In this document: positions 13,065 to 23,703 of the stretch, in pieces
Numbering within the stretch: position 1 is the first letter of the stretch
Layout: the number at the start of each line of letters is the position of its first letter
Assembly: GCA_024803745.1 (NCBI GenBank)
Contig: JANJXV010000020.1
Span: 20,128,777 to 20,192,776 of the forward strand
Reading direction: 5' to 3'
DNA length: 64,000 nucleotides
DNA from: Megascapheus bottae
Taxonomy: Eukaryota > Chordata > Mammalia > Rodentia > Geomyidae
Made by a program: the position numbers and the translations under genes
Notes under the pieces: model-generated
Database searches by the model: none
Seen by the model: only the letters and a program-made list of their open reading frames with translations
What the model was told of the DNA's origin: nothing

Positions 13065-13281
13065 CTAGATCTTGAAATCAGGATTAGTACTGTCTGTGAG
13101 CTTTATTGCTCAAACCTAGCACTCTACCACTTGAGCTGCAACTCCACTTCTGACGTTTTTGGTTGTTCCCTTGAGATGAGAGTCTCACAGACTCTCCTAC
13201 CCAAACTGGCTTTGAACCATAATCCTAAAATATCAGCCACCTGCATAGCTAGAATTACAGGCATGAGCTGTACCTGGCTGC
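13065..13281 (-). mobile_element. B-type dimeric SINE
   Basis: The right monomer reads ctagcactctaccacttgag and the left monomer ggctttgaaccataatcct, tagctagaattacaggcatg, ending in acctggctg. Both halves are present but diverged. Confidence 0.88.
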
Positions 13282-13946
13282 TTTATAACGCTTTAAATAA
13301 TATGAAATAGTATTCAAAAATGCTACCAAAATGAACTAAACTTTCTTTCAGTCACATTGTCAATGTAGCAAACACATGATAGTTGAAAAAAAAAAGAAAT
13401 GAACAAACTACTAATACACATAGAAGCATGTCGATTATGTATACACATCCTTTTCACTCAAAATTATATTTGGGGCAATAATAACAGCAATAAAACAATA
13501 ATGATGAGTAATAAGCCAATAAACAACACAGAAATTCTGCAACTGGTTAAGTTGGAAAAGTAGCTCTGAGGTTGTAGACTGGGAATAAGAAGAGAAAAAT
13601 TCTATAATAAAGTTAAGAAAAGCAAGGGACAAGGTTGATAGAGGAGGGCTGGATGAGATTGTAGAAATCAGTGACCTTGGTCAAGATGCACTGTATTCAT
13701 AAACTAGAGCTCTGTTGTACAAGTACTTAGTGATGATTGAAATTATGAAAAAAAATCTAGCTCTAGAGACATTGTACTTTGGTGGTAACTGAAGAAACAG
13801 TGATCCAAATATGTGACACAAACAAAACCTAAAATCTATTCATTTCACTGTATGCAATAGACATTATTTTGAGAATATGTGTGAAACATAGAGTTATTTC
13901 TTGTTCCACTTTACCTGATACTTTGTATTTTGAAAAACAGTACTTA

Positions 13947-14077
13947 GGGGAGCATGGGGGGAGGGTAATGGGGACCAAGACATGTGAAAGGGTATCAATG
14001 TATGTGAATTAATGCACCTTCTATCTGGCAAATATCATGTAACCCTTTTATTAATTACAATAAAAAATTAAAAAAAA
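13947..14077 (+). mobile_element. Short L1 insertion (3' end only, family I)
   Basis: 131 bp of L1 3'UTR (gggagggtaatggggaccaa through atgtaacccttttattaatt and an A-rich tail), flanked by an exact 15-bp target-site duplication gaaaaacagtactta at 13932-13946 and 14078-14092. The clean duplication makes the boundaries secure. Confidence 0.95.
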
Positions 14078-14092
14078 GAAAAACAGTACTTA

Positions 14093-15002
14093 ATATAATA
14101 GTTATTCCTATTCATTCATTCCTGATTTTCTCCAAATTAAAATTATTTAGAAGGATCTTGCTAGTGAGGCTCAAAAGTATTCTAAAATCAACTATTTCAT
14201 GGTCTTACTTATGATTTGTTTAGTAACTTATTTTTACAAAAATGTCATCTTCATTCCTTTTAATATCAGCAGCACTTTAACTGAGACATACAGGATACTG
14301 ATCTTAATATTTATAATTCTAAATTTATTTTATGTATTGTTTGAAAAATTTGACATGTTGGAGAATTAAATGATTATTTTATGCAATTAAACCAGTCTCT
14401 TTCCTGCTTTATCTTGTATTTGCAAGTTTTAACTTGCCAGCAACAAACTTACATAGCATTGTTATATATTATTGCTGTCATCAGGGAACATTTAGATATT
14501 TCTGAAATATTCTAAAGAAAAAGTGGAAAAGAAATCACACATTGTGAGAGTAGTTATTAAAATTCCACAAACTAATATAGTTGGTGAGATATTTGAAAGT
14601 GACCTTGCCCTATATCCCAGGCTGATTGTATTAAAGCTTGTAAATAAAAGGACAAATCACTTCTGACCAGTAATGTGACTCTTCCTTTATTGGTAATGAA
14701 AACATTGAACTCTGTTGATTTGTTCTACTGAAGCAATTACATGTTCTGGAAACTTCAAGCACTTATTTAAGAGGATTCTTTTCTATCATAGGGCTCTTTA
14801 GGGGAAAGGAAAATAAAAATGTTTGAGTTCTATGTAAAGGAATATTCTACTTTAATATGACAAGGTATCACATCCTTAATTTTTCTAATATTCATCCAGT
14901 TTTGCTTATTTCTGTTTTCACCTAATTTAATTTCTTTCTACATTACTATTTTCCTTCATTTATTAATATATTTCAATATAGCTTAATATAATTTCTTAAT
15001 AT
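14093..15002. other. Unique AT-rich intronic sequence
   Basis: No ORF, RNA gene or repeat recognised. Confidence 0.55.
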
Positions 15003-15007
15003 TTTTT

Positions 15008-15198
15008 TGCCAGACTTGGTGCTTGAAGCTGGAGCCTGGGTACTGTCCTTGGGCACTTTTTTGTTCAAGGCTAGAGCTCTGCCACTTGAGCCACAGTGCC
15101 ACTTCCAGCTTTTTCTGTGTATGTGGTACTGAGGAATTGAACCCAGGGCTTCATGCATGCCAGGCCAGTACTCCACCACTGCGCTATGTTCCCAGCCC
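15008..15198 (-). mobile_element. A-type dimeric SINE (IDL-Geo-like)
   Basis: Minus-strand copy with both monomers: right monomer ctagagctctgccacttgag and cagtgccacttccagcttt, then left ID-like monomer tatgtggtactgaggaattg and ttcatgcatgccaggccagt, ending cccagccc. Flanked by similar sequences tttcttaatattttt (from about 14992) and tttcttaagtattttt (from 15199), a near-exact target-site duplication. Confidence 0.93.
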
Positions 15199-15297
15199 TT
15201 TCTTAAGTATTTTTAAAGTATCATTTTCAAAACATTTCAGATGTATCAGAAACAAAATTTTAATTACATATGATGCCTTGATGTATGATGTTGTTGT

Positions 15298-15766
15298 TTA
15301 ATAATAATTTCAATTTCATTGAAGACCTTGAGGAGTATTGGTGTGAGGTCTGCTTTGAAGATCTTATAGGATTCAGCCGTGAATCTATCTGGCCCTGGGC
15401 TTTTCTTGACTGGGAGGTCTCTCATTGCCATTTCTATTTCAGTTCTTGAAATAGGTCAGTTTAGTTAGATTAGGTCTTCTTGGTTCAGTGTGGGTATATT
15501 AATATTGGCTAGAAATTCATCCATCTCGTCTAGATTCTCAAATTTGTTGGCCTTTTTTCTGATATATTGTATATATGTTTGTTTATGTGAAATAGGATAG
15601 GGAAGGAAATGGGAAAAACCAGATGAGGAGAGGGTGTGGGGGAGAGAAATGGGGACAAAAACATGAGAAGGGGTAGCAATGATTGTTAAGTAAAGCACCT
15701 CTGCCAGATATAATGTAATCCTCTTAATTACAATAAAATATATAAAAAATTTTAAAAAATAACAAG
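15298..15766. mobile_element. L1 with inverted 5' part (twin priming)
   Basis: Positions about 15300-15556 are L1 ORF2 in minus orientation: the linker before the reverse transcriptase domain, translating to NLDEMDEFLANINIPTLNQE and, further in that direction, a decayed SPGPD-containing segment. From about 15557 the sequence switches to the L1 3'UTR in plus orientation (ggtgtgggggagagaaatg, gtaatcctcttaattacaat, A-rich tail). The head-to-head arrangement is the usual product of twin priming during target-primed reverse transcription. A target-site duplication was not found. Confidence 0.85.
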
Positions 15767-15875
15767 TTCAATAGATATCAGATTTTAAATACTTTTTAGT
15801 AATTGTTTTATACACAATCAGACCTTCTTCCAAAAGAACAAAAAGAAAACTTTTTTTCTAAGAATTCTATTCAAA

Positions 15876-16085
15876 CCAGGTGATGGTAGTTCATGTCTGT
15901 AATCCTAGGTACTCAAGAGGCTGAGATACAAGCTTTACAGTTCCCCACAGTGAGACTGGGCAGGAGAGTTTGTGAGAGACTCTCATGTTTAATTAACACC
16001 AAAATAGCTAGAGATCTAGTAGTTTCTGGATTGAGCATCAGCCTTGAGAATAAAGCTAAAGGCAGCACATGGGCCTTAAATCTAA
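15876..16085 (+). mobile_element. B-type dimeric SINE, diverged
   Basis: The left half reads ccaggtgatggtagttcatg, tctgtaatcctaggtactca and ctcaagaggctgagatacaa. The right half is decayed but keeps gcatcagccttgagaataaa. Its tail runs into a CA-rich tract. Confidence 0.82.
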
Positions 16086-16095
16086 GCCTAGTAAC

Positions 16096-16138
16096 AACAC
16101 ATGCACACACATGCACACATGCATGCACACACACACAA
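16096..16138. repeat. Imperfect (CA)n tract
   Basis: Interrupted by atg every few units. Directly 3' of the B-type SINE at 15876-16085. Confidence 0.9.
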
Positions 16139-16139
16139 A

Positions 16140-16760
16140 TTGTACTTTTAAGATGGTATATAAGGGGCTCAATGTCATTATTATTTGCAAATTCAAATGA
16201 TAACAATAGCACTGGTCAGCAACCAGGAAGACTCCTACAAAATAGAAAGGACACAACCATAAAAAAGACAAAACCAGCACCACAAAGATGGAACTGAGTT
16301 TCTTATATAATAATTATGAAATATAACTCACAACTGGACATTGGAAGGCATCATATTGTGTATCTTCACTATTCTTATAGCTATGCATACAACCTAGCTG
16401 TATATATGCCACTACCCAATGGATGGCCAGACAGTGCTATTCATGGTACATGAAAATGAGTGGAGCATGAAGAACTGAAAAAATAGTTCAGGACATCACA
16501 TATCTATGACACTGCACATTAATTTCACAAGCAATGTTGAGCTAAAGGAGTCAAACAAAATAATACAGCATATGACTCTATGTATAGAATCTACAGAAGT
16601 GTACAAGTGTCTTGTTCAATATCAGGATAGAGGTTTTGACAAGGTGTGAAGTGAAAGCAGAAGCCTTATAAGGCAGTGACATAAGCTATTATTGAGTCTG
16701 TGACATAAGTTGTATTTATATGATGAAAGGTCATTGTATATGATACACAAATATTCATGT
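16140..16760 (+). mobile_element. Ancient L1 fragment (L1M-like, ORF2 end and 3'UTR)
   Basis: Decayed strings match mammal-wide L1: a ggctcaatgtcattattatt block, then agctatgcatacaacctag, atggatggccagacagtgc, and caatgttgagctaaaggagt followed by a gactctatgtatagaatct block. It is far more diverged than the other L1 copies here. Boundaries are approximate. Confidence 0.55.
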
Positions 16761-19060
16761 ATGTGTAGAAAATGAAAAGAAGAAGTAAGAAAAAAAAGAC
16801 AGAATCTTCTTTTTTACTTGGTCAACTTCCATATTTACAGATTTGTGGTTCATGGGTACCCAGAAAATGCATGGTCTATTTTGAGCCAATATAATAGGCT
16901 ATACGTTGTCTTCTGTTAGCCATTACAACTCTGTAACTTTAAAACAGTGTATAACAGTTAGCTATTCCTACTCTAATACTGAATTATCAGATATTAATGA
17001 AACTCTAAAAAGTATAAATCTGGCTTATTTCAGCAGTAAATAACTATTTAAATAAATTATCAAACACAAATGGCATATAATCAATAACGACTTGGCAGGG
17101 AGTGTAGCTAGAATTTCCCAATTCTACAGTTCAGAAAATTGAACCTCAAAATGATGGGCAAACCACACATTTTAACAATCCAAGTGTGTATTCTCAAATT
17201 TGTTCAATCTCCTTATACATCATCTTTGTTCTTCAACATGTTAATCATGAAGGATTCATCGAGCTGGCTATCTATCTGGGCCAACTTATCTATACTTTAT
17301 ATACATATATAATTTTTTCAGGGAATACCAGTGTTTACCAATAATAACTAGTTACTTAGTGGGTAGGAATTAGTAATTCATTCACCTCCCAATAAATTTA
17401 CTTAACGTATGAGCCACAGTCCAATGGGAACAATTTCAGGTTGACTGGATGAGATGATTCTGGATGTAGAGACTCGCAGTGGTTAAGGAATGATCTAAGT
17501 GTGGTTTCTGTGGTAAAAATGGTTACAGTGGCTAAGCTAGTTATGTATGTGTTTTTGTCAGAATACAAATATATCAAAATTATTCAAAATTTGGTGTGAT
17601 GTATGAAGCAACTATTAGTGATCCCACTGAGATGTTGTTATTTGGTGTTTAGAAATATTCACCATCTTCTAAAGATAGCATCATTGTCCTGCTAGTCTTG
17701 AATAAAATTTCCATTTCTACTTTACTCATGATGCTTTTTCTGGAACTAGAAACACAGAAGATATCTGTCATGATTTTTTATTCTCAAAGAAACTCCAGAA
17801 AGTAAAGGTTAGACAACTATCCCGAAGTATGGGTAAGAATTAAGGTAGTATTTGTTTTATGTCAGATGATGACTGAGATGATAGGAGTGGGAAGAGACTG
17901 ATTCCAGTTAAGAATAACTGTTCAGGGTGGACTCACAGTGGAGTAGGGCCTCAATCGGAATCAATAAAAGCTACGAAGTGAAGGGGATGCTGAAGTGAGT
18001 TTTTGATAAATTGGACTTGTGTGTCAGGCATTCCTGAGCTCTGTGTAATTGAAAACCAGGTATTTGTTCTATTATTTTCCATCTTAAGTTTATTTCGAGC
18101 TAGGGGTTTTGATCATTTCTTCCTGAAATTACCTTGTTCTGATTTATAAAAAGGTCTGTTGACTGTTACAACCCAGTATTTGGTATTTGCATCCATGTGC
18201 ATTTGACACTGATCATCAAGCTGAAAGATAGAGGGTTACATCATTCATTTACATTATCACCCTCTCCCCCTCCTGATACAAATGTGACATTTCAATTTTG
18301 CACACTTCAACTCTCCTTAAATCATCTGTATAAAAACTTCAAAGCTTGATTGATGATGAATGAGCCATTGTCTCCTCAAGCACTCGGTCCTCATTAGCCT
18401 TTAGAGTCTCTACTTATTAATAATGAACCTTGAGGGCTGACCCAGTAGGGTAGCAGCAATTCATTGTACTCCCAGCTGAAAAGTCTGAATTTGGAAATGA
18501 TACAGGAGTCTCTAGACCAAGTCCACTGCAGAGACGATATATGATGGATCACAGGTGGATGATGTGATCTATATTACTTTTGTTTCATTATCTGCCAAAA
18601 GACGTGTGTGGCTCAAGGTGATGACAGTGAGAAAGACAGAGTGCTTTGTATCCAAGAAAGTATGGCAACTACTAAGTGCAGTTTCATCTTGAAAATGGAC
18701 TTCTGAGTATTCTGGACATATTGGTGTCACTTAAGGCTCTTTTATTTGCTAGACATGTTTCTCTTGATGGTTGCATGTCCCCAAAGTCATTTTGCATTTT
18801 AAAATTTTGGTTGTGCCCTTTGGTTCACAAATACAGATGTTTAAATTCTCTTACTGGTCTGAAGCAATTCAATAATGGTTAATGTGTACATAACTTTTAT
18901 TATTATTTTAAAGCTCAGGTTGAATTATAGTTTCCAATACAGCATGATATGTAATATATAATTGGGAATTGATGTTAAATATTTTATTCCTTCTTCTTAG
19001 ATTATTCTATGTTATTGTAATTGGTAGATTCATTAATAGAAGTATTAATACTTAGGAGAA
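16761..19060. other. Unique intronic sequence, no feature recognised
   Basis: About 2.3 kb without recognisable repeats or ORFs. It could contain conserved intronic elements, which cannot be judged from one genome. Confidence 0.5.
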
Positions 19061-19064
19061 ATAT

Positions 19065-19300
19065 TGGCACATAGTTGTAATGTTAAGTGTTTGGAAACAA
19101 GAAATCAGAACGATTATGGTTCAAGACCATCTTAGACAAAACAAATACAAAAACAAAACCAACATCTTCATATCGGTCAATAAATTGGCTATGATGATAT
19201 GCCTGTATTTCTATCTATGGAAAAGACATAAGCAGAGAAGGCCTGATCCATAGCAAGCCTAGGCAAAATCATGAGACTCTGAAAAATAAATAAAACACAA
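19065..19300 (+). mobile_element. Old B1/Alu-like SINE remnant
   Basis: Weak resemblance to two 7SL-type cores: ggcacatagttgtaatgtta with tatggttcaagaccatctta, then atgcctgtatttctatctat with gcaagcctaggcaaaatcat, ending in an A-rich tail. Low certainty. Confidence 0.4.
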
Positions 19301-19316
19301 GAGTTGAGTCATTTAT

Positions 19317-19361
19317 TTTTTTTTCTGTGTTCCTAGAATTTGAACTAAGGAACTCTTTTTT
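19317..19361 (-). mobile_element. ID-like SINE fragment, interrupted by an L1
   Basis: Reads tgtgttcctagaatttgaac then taaggaact, which fits the minus strand of an ID-like monomer. The continuation (actctaccactgagccac) appears at 19710, after the L1 insertion at 19362-19702. Confidence 0.55.
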
Positions 19362-19702
19362 AAATATATTTTATTGTAATTAATAGAAGGGTTACATTAT
19401 ATTCATCAGATAGAAGGTACATTACTTCACAAATACTGATACCCTTTCTCATGTCCTCTTTCCCATTTCCACCCCTCCCCCCTCACCACTTGATTTCCCC
19501 CTTCCCTCTCCTATTTCAAACAACCTATTAAGCATATATAAAATATATCAGATAACAAGGTGAAATATTGTAACAATATGAGATAACCAAGGGACAGTAA
19601 AAGAGATGAGAGATAATGTAGTACATCAAGGACAACAATCACTCATTATATGGCTTTTGTTTCTGTATCCTGGAGATCCTTACATTTAGTGTCCTACTAT
19701 AT
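19362..19702 (-). mobile_element. 5'-truncated L1 3'UTR (family I)
   Basis: Starts with T-rich sequence and tattgtaattaatagaaggg, then the C-rich complement of the 3'UTR purine tract (ccacccctcccccctcacca), and ends near acatttagtgtcctactat. It appears to have inserted into an ID-like SINE; similar ggaactct / ggaacactct flanks suggest a degraded target-site duplication. Confidence 0.85.
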
Positions 19703-19737
19703 GGAACACTCTACCACTGAGCCACCCTTCCAGCTGC
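19703..19737 (-). mobile_element. ID-like SINE fragment, second half
   Basis: gaacactctaccactgagcc followed by acccttccagct, the 5' end of an ID-type monomer on the minus strand (or the junction of a Geo-like monomer). It abuts the triplet microsatellite. Confidence 0.5.
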
Positions 19738-20025
19738 TATTGCTGCTGCTGCTGCTGCTGCTGTTGCTGCTGCCTCTCCTTCTCCTTCTCCCTCTCCCTC
19801 TCCCTCCTCCTCCTCCTCCTCCTCCTCCTCCTCCTCCTCCTCCTCCTCCTCCTCCTCCTCCTCCTCCTCCTCCTCCTCCTCTTCCTCCTCCTCCTCCTCC
19901 TTCTCCTCCTCTGTCTTTCTCTTCTTCCTCTTCCACCTCTTCCTCCCCTTCCTCCTCTTCCTCTTGCTCTTTCTCCTCCTCCTCCTCTTCCTCCTCCTCC
20001 TCTTTCTTCTCCTTCTCCTTTTTAA
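19735..20025. repeat. Large triplet microsatellite, (TGC)n-(TCC)n-(TTC)n polypyrimidine tract
   Basis: About 290 bp. A block of tgc repeats changes to ctc/ctt mixtures, then more than 25 nearly perfect tcc units, then mixed tcc/ttc. From about 19775 the + strand is almost purely pyrimidine. The long ORFs through it (poly-Pro/Leu/Ser on +, poly-Gly/Glu on -) are by-products of the repeat. Confidence 0.98.
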
Positions 20026-20034
20026 AATTAATTG

Positions 20035-20130
20035 TATTCACTCTTTGTTTATGTGGTTTCTAGGAATCAAACCCTGGGCCTCATGCAAGCTGAGCAAGCA
20101 CTCTACCACTATGCCACATTTCCTAGCCCC
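20035..20130 (-). mobile_element. ID-like SINE monomer
   Basis: Minus-strand ID-like monomer: tatgtggtttctaggaatca, aaccctgggcctcatgcaag, agcaagcactctaccactat, ending tttcctagcccc. It lies immediately beside the triplet tract. Confidence 0.75.
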
Positions 20131-20880
20131 TTCTATGTTCTTTTGTTGCAGTTTGTGTCTCGTAGGATTTACCATTTTGCTATCTGCATTTGGACTAAAA
20201 TCTTCCTACCACTGCTGTGCACTGAAATCCCTAGAATTATTCATTTCTTTGACTTTTGAGACTGGATTTTAGTGTGAACATTGGCTGGTCTTGAACTTTC
20301 TATCCTAAGTTAATTAAGTGCTTGGGTTTTACCTGTGCACTAATCACTCATGGAGACGGATGGTTACCTACATTTATAATATTTAATTTTGAAATAAAAA
20401 GTGCTATTTGGACCTGTTTAGGAAACAGTTAAAAACTATACATGAGATTACAGCATAAAACTCTTGGAGAATTAGAAGACTAAGCTACAAGGACTTATGG
20501 TCTCTTTCAAATGCCATGTACTCACTTTATAACTTTCTTTATACCATTAGGAATATGAGCCAGACAGAGTTCTTTTGAGTACCTTAAGCTATTTAATTTG
20601 TACAGAGTAGAGAAAGCCTTTCTGTTTAGAATAGCTTACAATCATTATTTATTGGAAAAATCATACCTGGGTTTGTTGTATGAAATAGATTCGTGCAAAA
20701 TAGTAAAAATGCCTTATTGTGACATATATATCAAACATAAGATTTAAAAATGTTATGTTTTATCACTGCACACATTTGTATATAATAAAAGATATTTCCT
20801 CTTCAGCTTATAAAATGTCTAAATACAAAGTTATATATGAGCATATAGACATATACTTCTGTTTATCTTAAATACAGTGG
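20131..20880. other. Unique AT-rich intronic sequence
   Basis: No feature recognised. A short region at 20250-20330 has a weak B1-like look (tggctggtcttgaactttct) but is too short to call. Confidence 0.5.
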
Positions 20881-20909
20881 TATATACATATATATATATA
20901 TATATATCA
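20881..20909. repeat. (TA)n microsatellite, left of a SINE
   Basis: About 13 TA units. A matching (TA)n lies on the other side of the SINE at 21157-21177. Confidence 0.95.
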
Positions 20910-20924
20910 TATACTTTCTTTGGT

Positions 20925-21152
20925 CAGTTATAGGGCTTGAACTCAGTGCCTGGGCACTATCCTTGAGCCTCTTTTGTGCTCAAGACTAGTGCTCTACCAC
21001 TTGAGCCACTGTGCCCCTTTCTGGTTTTTGAGTAGTTAGTTGGAAAGAGAGTCTCATGGGAACATTCTGCTCAGGTTAGCTTCATACTTCTATCCTCAGA
21101 TCTCAGCCTCTGATTAGCTATAATTATAGGCATGAGCCACCAGCACCCAGCA
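20925..21152 (-). mobile_element. B-type dimeric SINE
   Basis: Complete minus-strand copy: gggcttgaactcagtgcctg, tagtgctctaccacttgagc, cctcagatctcagcctctga, taggcatgagccaccagcac. Bounded on both sides by TA repeats, consistent with insertion into one TA-rich site. Confidence 0.92.
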
Positions 21153-21156
21153 TTTA

Positions 21157-21177
21157 TTATATATATATATATATATA
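21157..21177. repeat. (TA)n microsatellite, right of a SINE
   Basis: About 10 TA units flanking the 5' end of the SINE at 20925-21152. Confidence 0.95.
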
Positions 21178-21362
21178 GTTACTTAATCAATATTCCCTAT
21201 GCATCTCCCGTTCCTTCCCTCATACCAGATACAGCTTAGAACAAAAGAGAAATACCTCTTGACTAAATGAAACACAGAATTTTTCAGTGGACTACAGAAT
21301 ATTCATAGAAATAAACGACTCATTTATGTATTTGCTTGTGTATTGTTTGTTGAATTGTTACT

Positions 21363-21419
21363 GTGCTGTCTCACTCAAGTCTAGTGCTCTACCACTTTGC
21401 ATTGCAGTGTCATTTTCAT
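21363..21419 (-). mobile_element. Geo-like SINE monomer fragment
   Basis: Only tctcactcaagtctagtgct, ctaccactttgcattgcagt and a following T-rich run remain. A truncated right monomer. Confidence 0.55.
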
Positions 21420-22215
21420 TTTTTATTTTTATATAAGCCAAATATAATTAAAAGTAGGAGCAAGAAGAGAAGTCGACTTACTAATGTTGGCAGAAAAGTC
21501 CCTGGTACATGTTTATTCTTGATAAAAATAGATTTGTGGATGACAATGAAAATGTCTAAATATGACACACAAATATCAAACATTCTATGTACTATAATTT
21601 TACACATTGCTGGTTGGATATCATTGCATATTAAACCCAATGAAAAAGGATCCACGGGGTACAAGTAGTCCAGGGTTTGACACTACAGAAACATATTTGA
21701 TAGAGAATATTTCTTGACTTTATAAAATTTAGTATAAATATACTTAAGTTAAAAATGATCGGAATTTAAGTTAAATTTAGCATAGTAGAGAGCAATACTA
21801 ATTAAGATTTGACTCAAACTACCAATACATTCAATACATTTACTTGACTTGCATGCATTAATTTAGCTGGAAATATTTGAGGCACAAACATATTAAAGTG
21901 CATAATGAAATTTTCTGTAATGAAATGATATTTTTACTTTTATGGAATGCCATATCTAATATATTTTACATTTAACTGCAGTATTTATTAGAAGGAGGCA
22001 CTTGTGTTTTGTGAACTTTCTGGTAATATTTTTATATAATATCATAAGAAAACTCAACAGCTTTTTTGCTACCAATTGATTAAATGAGTCTTTCATGACT
22101 TTCTTAATTTACTCTGGTATATTCTCTATAGTGTAACTTAAATACAATGGAATAATATTACCTTGGGTTCATTGACTTTTTCAACACTTTTGAAGTCTGT
22201 ATTCCTACAAACATT
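21420..22215. other. Unique AT-rich intronic sequence
   Basis: No feature recognised. Confidence 0.5.
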
Positions 22216-22266
22216 TCCTTCCTTCCTTCCTTCCTTTCTTCCTTCCTTCCTTCCCTCCTTCCTTCC
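22216..22266. repeat. (CCTT)n microsatellite
   Basis: About 12 slightly interrupted tetranucleotide units, at the 3' side of the minus-strand SINE that follows. Confidence 0.95.
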
Positions 22267-22289
22267 GGGACATGAATTAAATTGGTTGG

Positions 22290-22473
22290 TGCCACCCCCA
22301 CCTTTCTGTACCAGAGCACTGTCTCTGAGTTTCCTTTGCTTAAGGCTATCACTCTACCAGTTGAACCACAATGCCATTTCCAGCCTTTTCTGCTTATGTG
22401 GTATTGAGTAATTGAACTCAGGGCTTCATGAATGCTAGGCAAGCACTTTATCATAAGCCACATTTCCATCCCA
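22290..22473 (-). mobile_element. A-type dimeric SINE (IDL-Geo-like), diverged
   Basis: The right monomer reads aaggctatcactctaccagt and the left monomer cttatgtggtattgagtaat, ttcatgaatgctaggcaagc. Both are present; divergence is higher than in the 23.1-kb copy. Confidence 0.85.
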
Positions 22474-23108
22474 AGGTGTTTTATTTTGTCCTTAGGAACA
22501 GAAACTGCCTTTTGTCTTAGTCTTAAAATATAATTATTAGTTACTTAATTTCATGCTGATGGGACAGAACTATAGGTACAAAGGAGTCGATTACTTCCAA
22601 TAAATCTTTAGTAAAAAATGTGGATAACACTGCTGTTCTTTTATATTATCAAACATAGAACTACATATATGGATATATATCATCACATCTATAATATTGT
22701 TACATATGAAAGCTTATTAAGATTTCCCTTAATCCTTACCCTTTACTTTTCTGAAAGTACAATCAAACCTCCATTGTTAACTGATGGATGAACATAAGGT
22801 AACTCTCCCATCAAGATAAATCATAGTCGGTGTCTATTAAAGCTATCTTACACTTCTCAGTAGAATAAATAAAATGGCTAGTAAATAAATGAAGAAAACA
22901 TAAATTTGTTTTGGCTTAAAGTAAATACAAATAAAAATAACACTGAGCTTTTATTGTACTTGAATGAGGATGTTCATTATCAAAGCTAGCAAAAACTATA
23001 AATGGCAGTGATATTGGGAAAAAGTAACCTAATATACAGTTAGTAGGAATAGAAATGAGTATGACCACTATGAAAGTCAATAAAGGCTTTCAAAAAATTA
23101 AAAATTAA

Positions 23109-23292
23109 GGGCCACGAGTTTGGCCTAGTGGTAGAGTGCTTGCCTAGCATGCATGAAGACCCGAGTTCGATTCCTCAGTGCCATATACATGGAAAAAAGC
23201 TGGAAGTGGTGCTCGGGCTCAAGTGGTAGAGCTCTAGCCTTGAGAAAACCTAAGAACAGTGCTCAGGCCATGAGTTCAAGCTCCAGGACAAG
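23109..23292 (+). mobile_element. A-type dimeric SINE (IDL-Geo-like), well preserved
   Basis: The left monomer keeps a tRNA-like pol III promoter: A box tggcctagtggtagagtg and B box gagttcgattcct. The right monomer follows (gctggaagtggtgctcgggc, tcaagtggtagagctctagc, caggccatgagttcaagctc). Flanks caaaaaattaaaaattaa (from 23091) and caaaaaattaaaattaa (from 23293) form a target-site duplication with one length difference. The best copy for a consensus. Confidence 0.95.
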
Positions 23293-23466
23293 CAAAAAAT
23301 TAAAATTAACATTATACTGCCTGTGACTCAGCTTATATAACTCTTGGGCTTTTATCTGTAAGAATGTAAGTCAGATTGTAATAAGGGCACATATACTTCC
23401 ATATACACTGCAACACTATTCAAAATAGTCAGCTTATGGAAATAGCACAACTTTCCTACAACTGAG

Positions 23467-23545
23467 ATATATCTATATATATATACATACATACATACAT
23501 ACATACATACATACATACATACATACATACATGTATGTATATATT
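23467..23545. repeat. (TA)n-(CATA)n microsatellite
   Basis: A tatata block, about 12 CATA units, then a gtatgtatat block complementary to the main tract, so the strand can fold back on itself. Confidence 0.96.
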
Positions 23546-23660
23546 CAAGAATCATGTTATTTGTAGGGAAATGGATGAGTCTGTAAAAAAAATTCTACTA
23601 AGAAAAGTAAGCTTGGTCCAGAAAAAAGGACACATATTTTCTCTAATATATAGAAATTAG

Positions 23661-23661
<1 letters not shown>

Positions 23662-23699
<38 letters not shown>
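23662..23699. repeat. (CA)n microsatellite
   Basis: About 19 uninterrupted AC units. No SINE recognised beside it. Confidence 0.97.

Positions 23700-23703
<4 letters not shown>

Noticed and set aside
19650..20063. 137-codon poly-Leu/Pro/Ser ORF and its minus-strand 114-codon poly-Glu/Gly partner
   Set aside because: Both are translations of the triplet microsatellite at 19735-20025; frames are open only because the repeat lacks stops.
21363..21668. 101-codon + ORF and overlapping 82-codon minus ORF
   Set aside because: They begin in a SINE fragment and show no family resemblance; opposite overlapping ORFs of similar size suggest chance.
23109..23180. Functional tRNA gene
   Set aside because: The A and B boxes belong to the tRNA-derived left monomer of a SINE; no cloverleaf with an anticodon stem is evident and the unit continues into the Geo-like monomer.
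23467..23545. CRISPR-like regularly spaced repeats
   Set aside because: This is a (CATA)n microsatellite; there are no spacers, and the window is vertebrate DNA.
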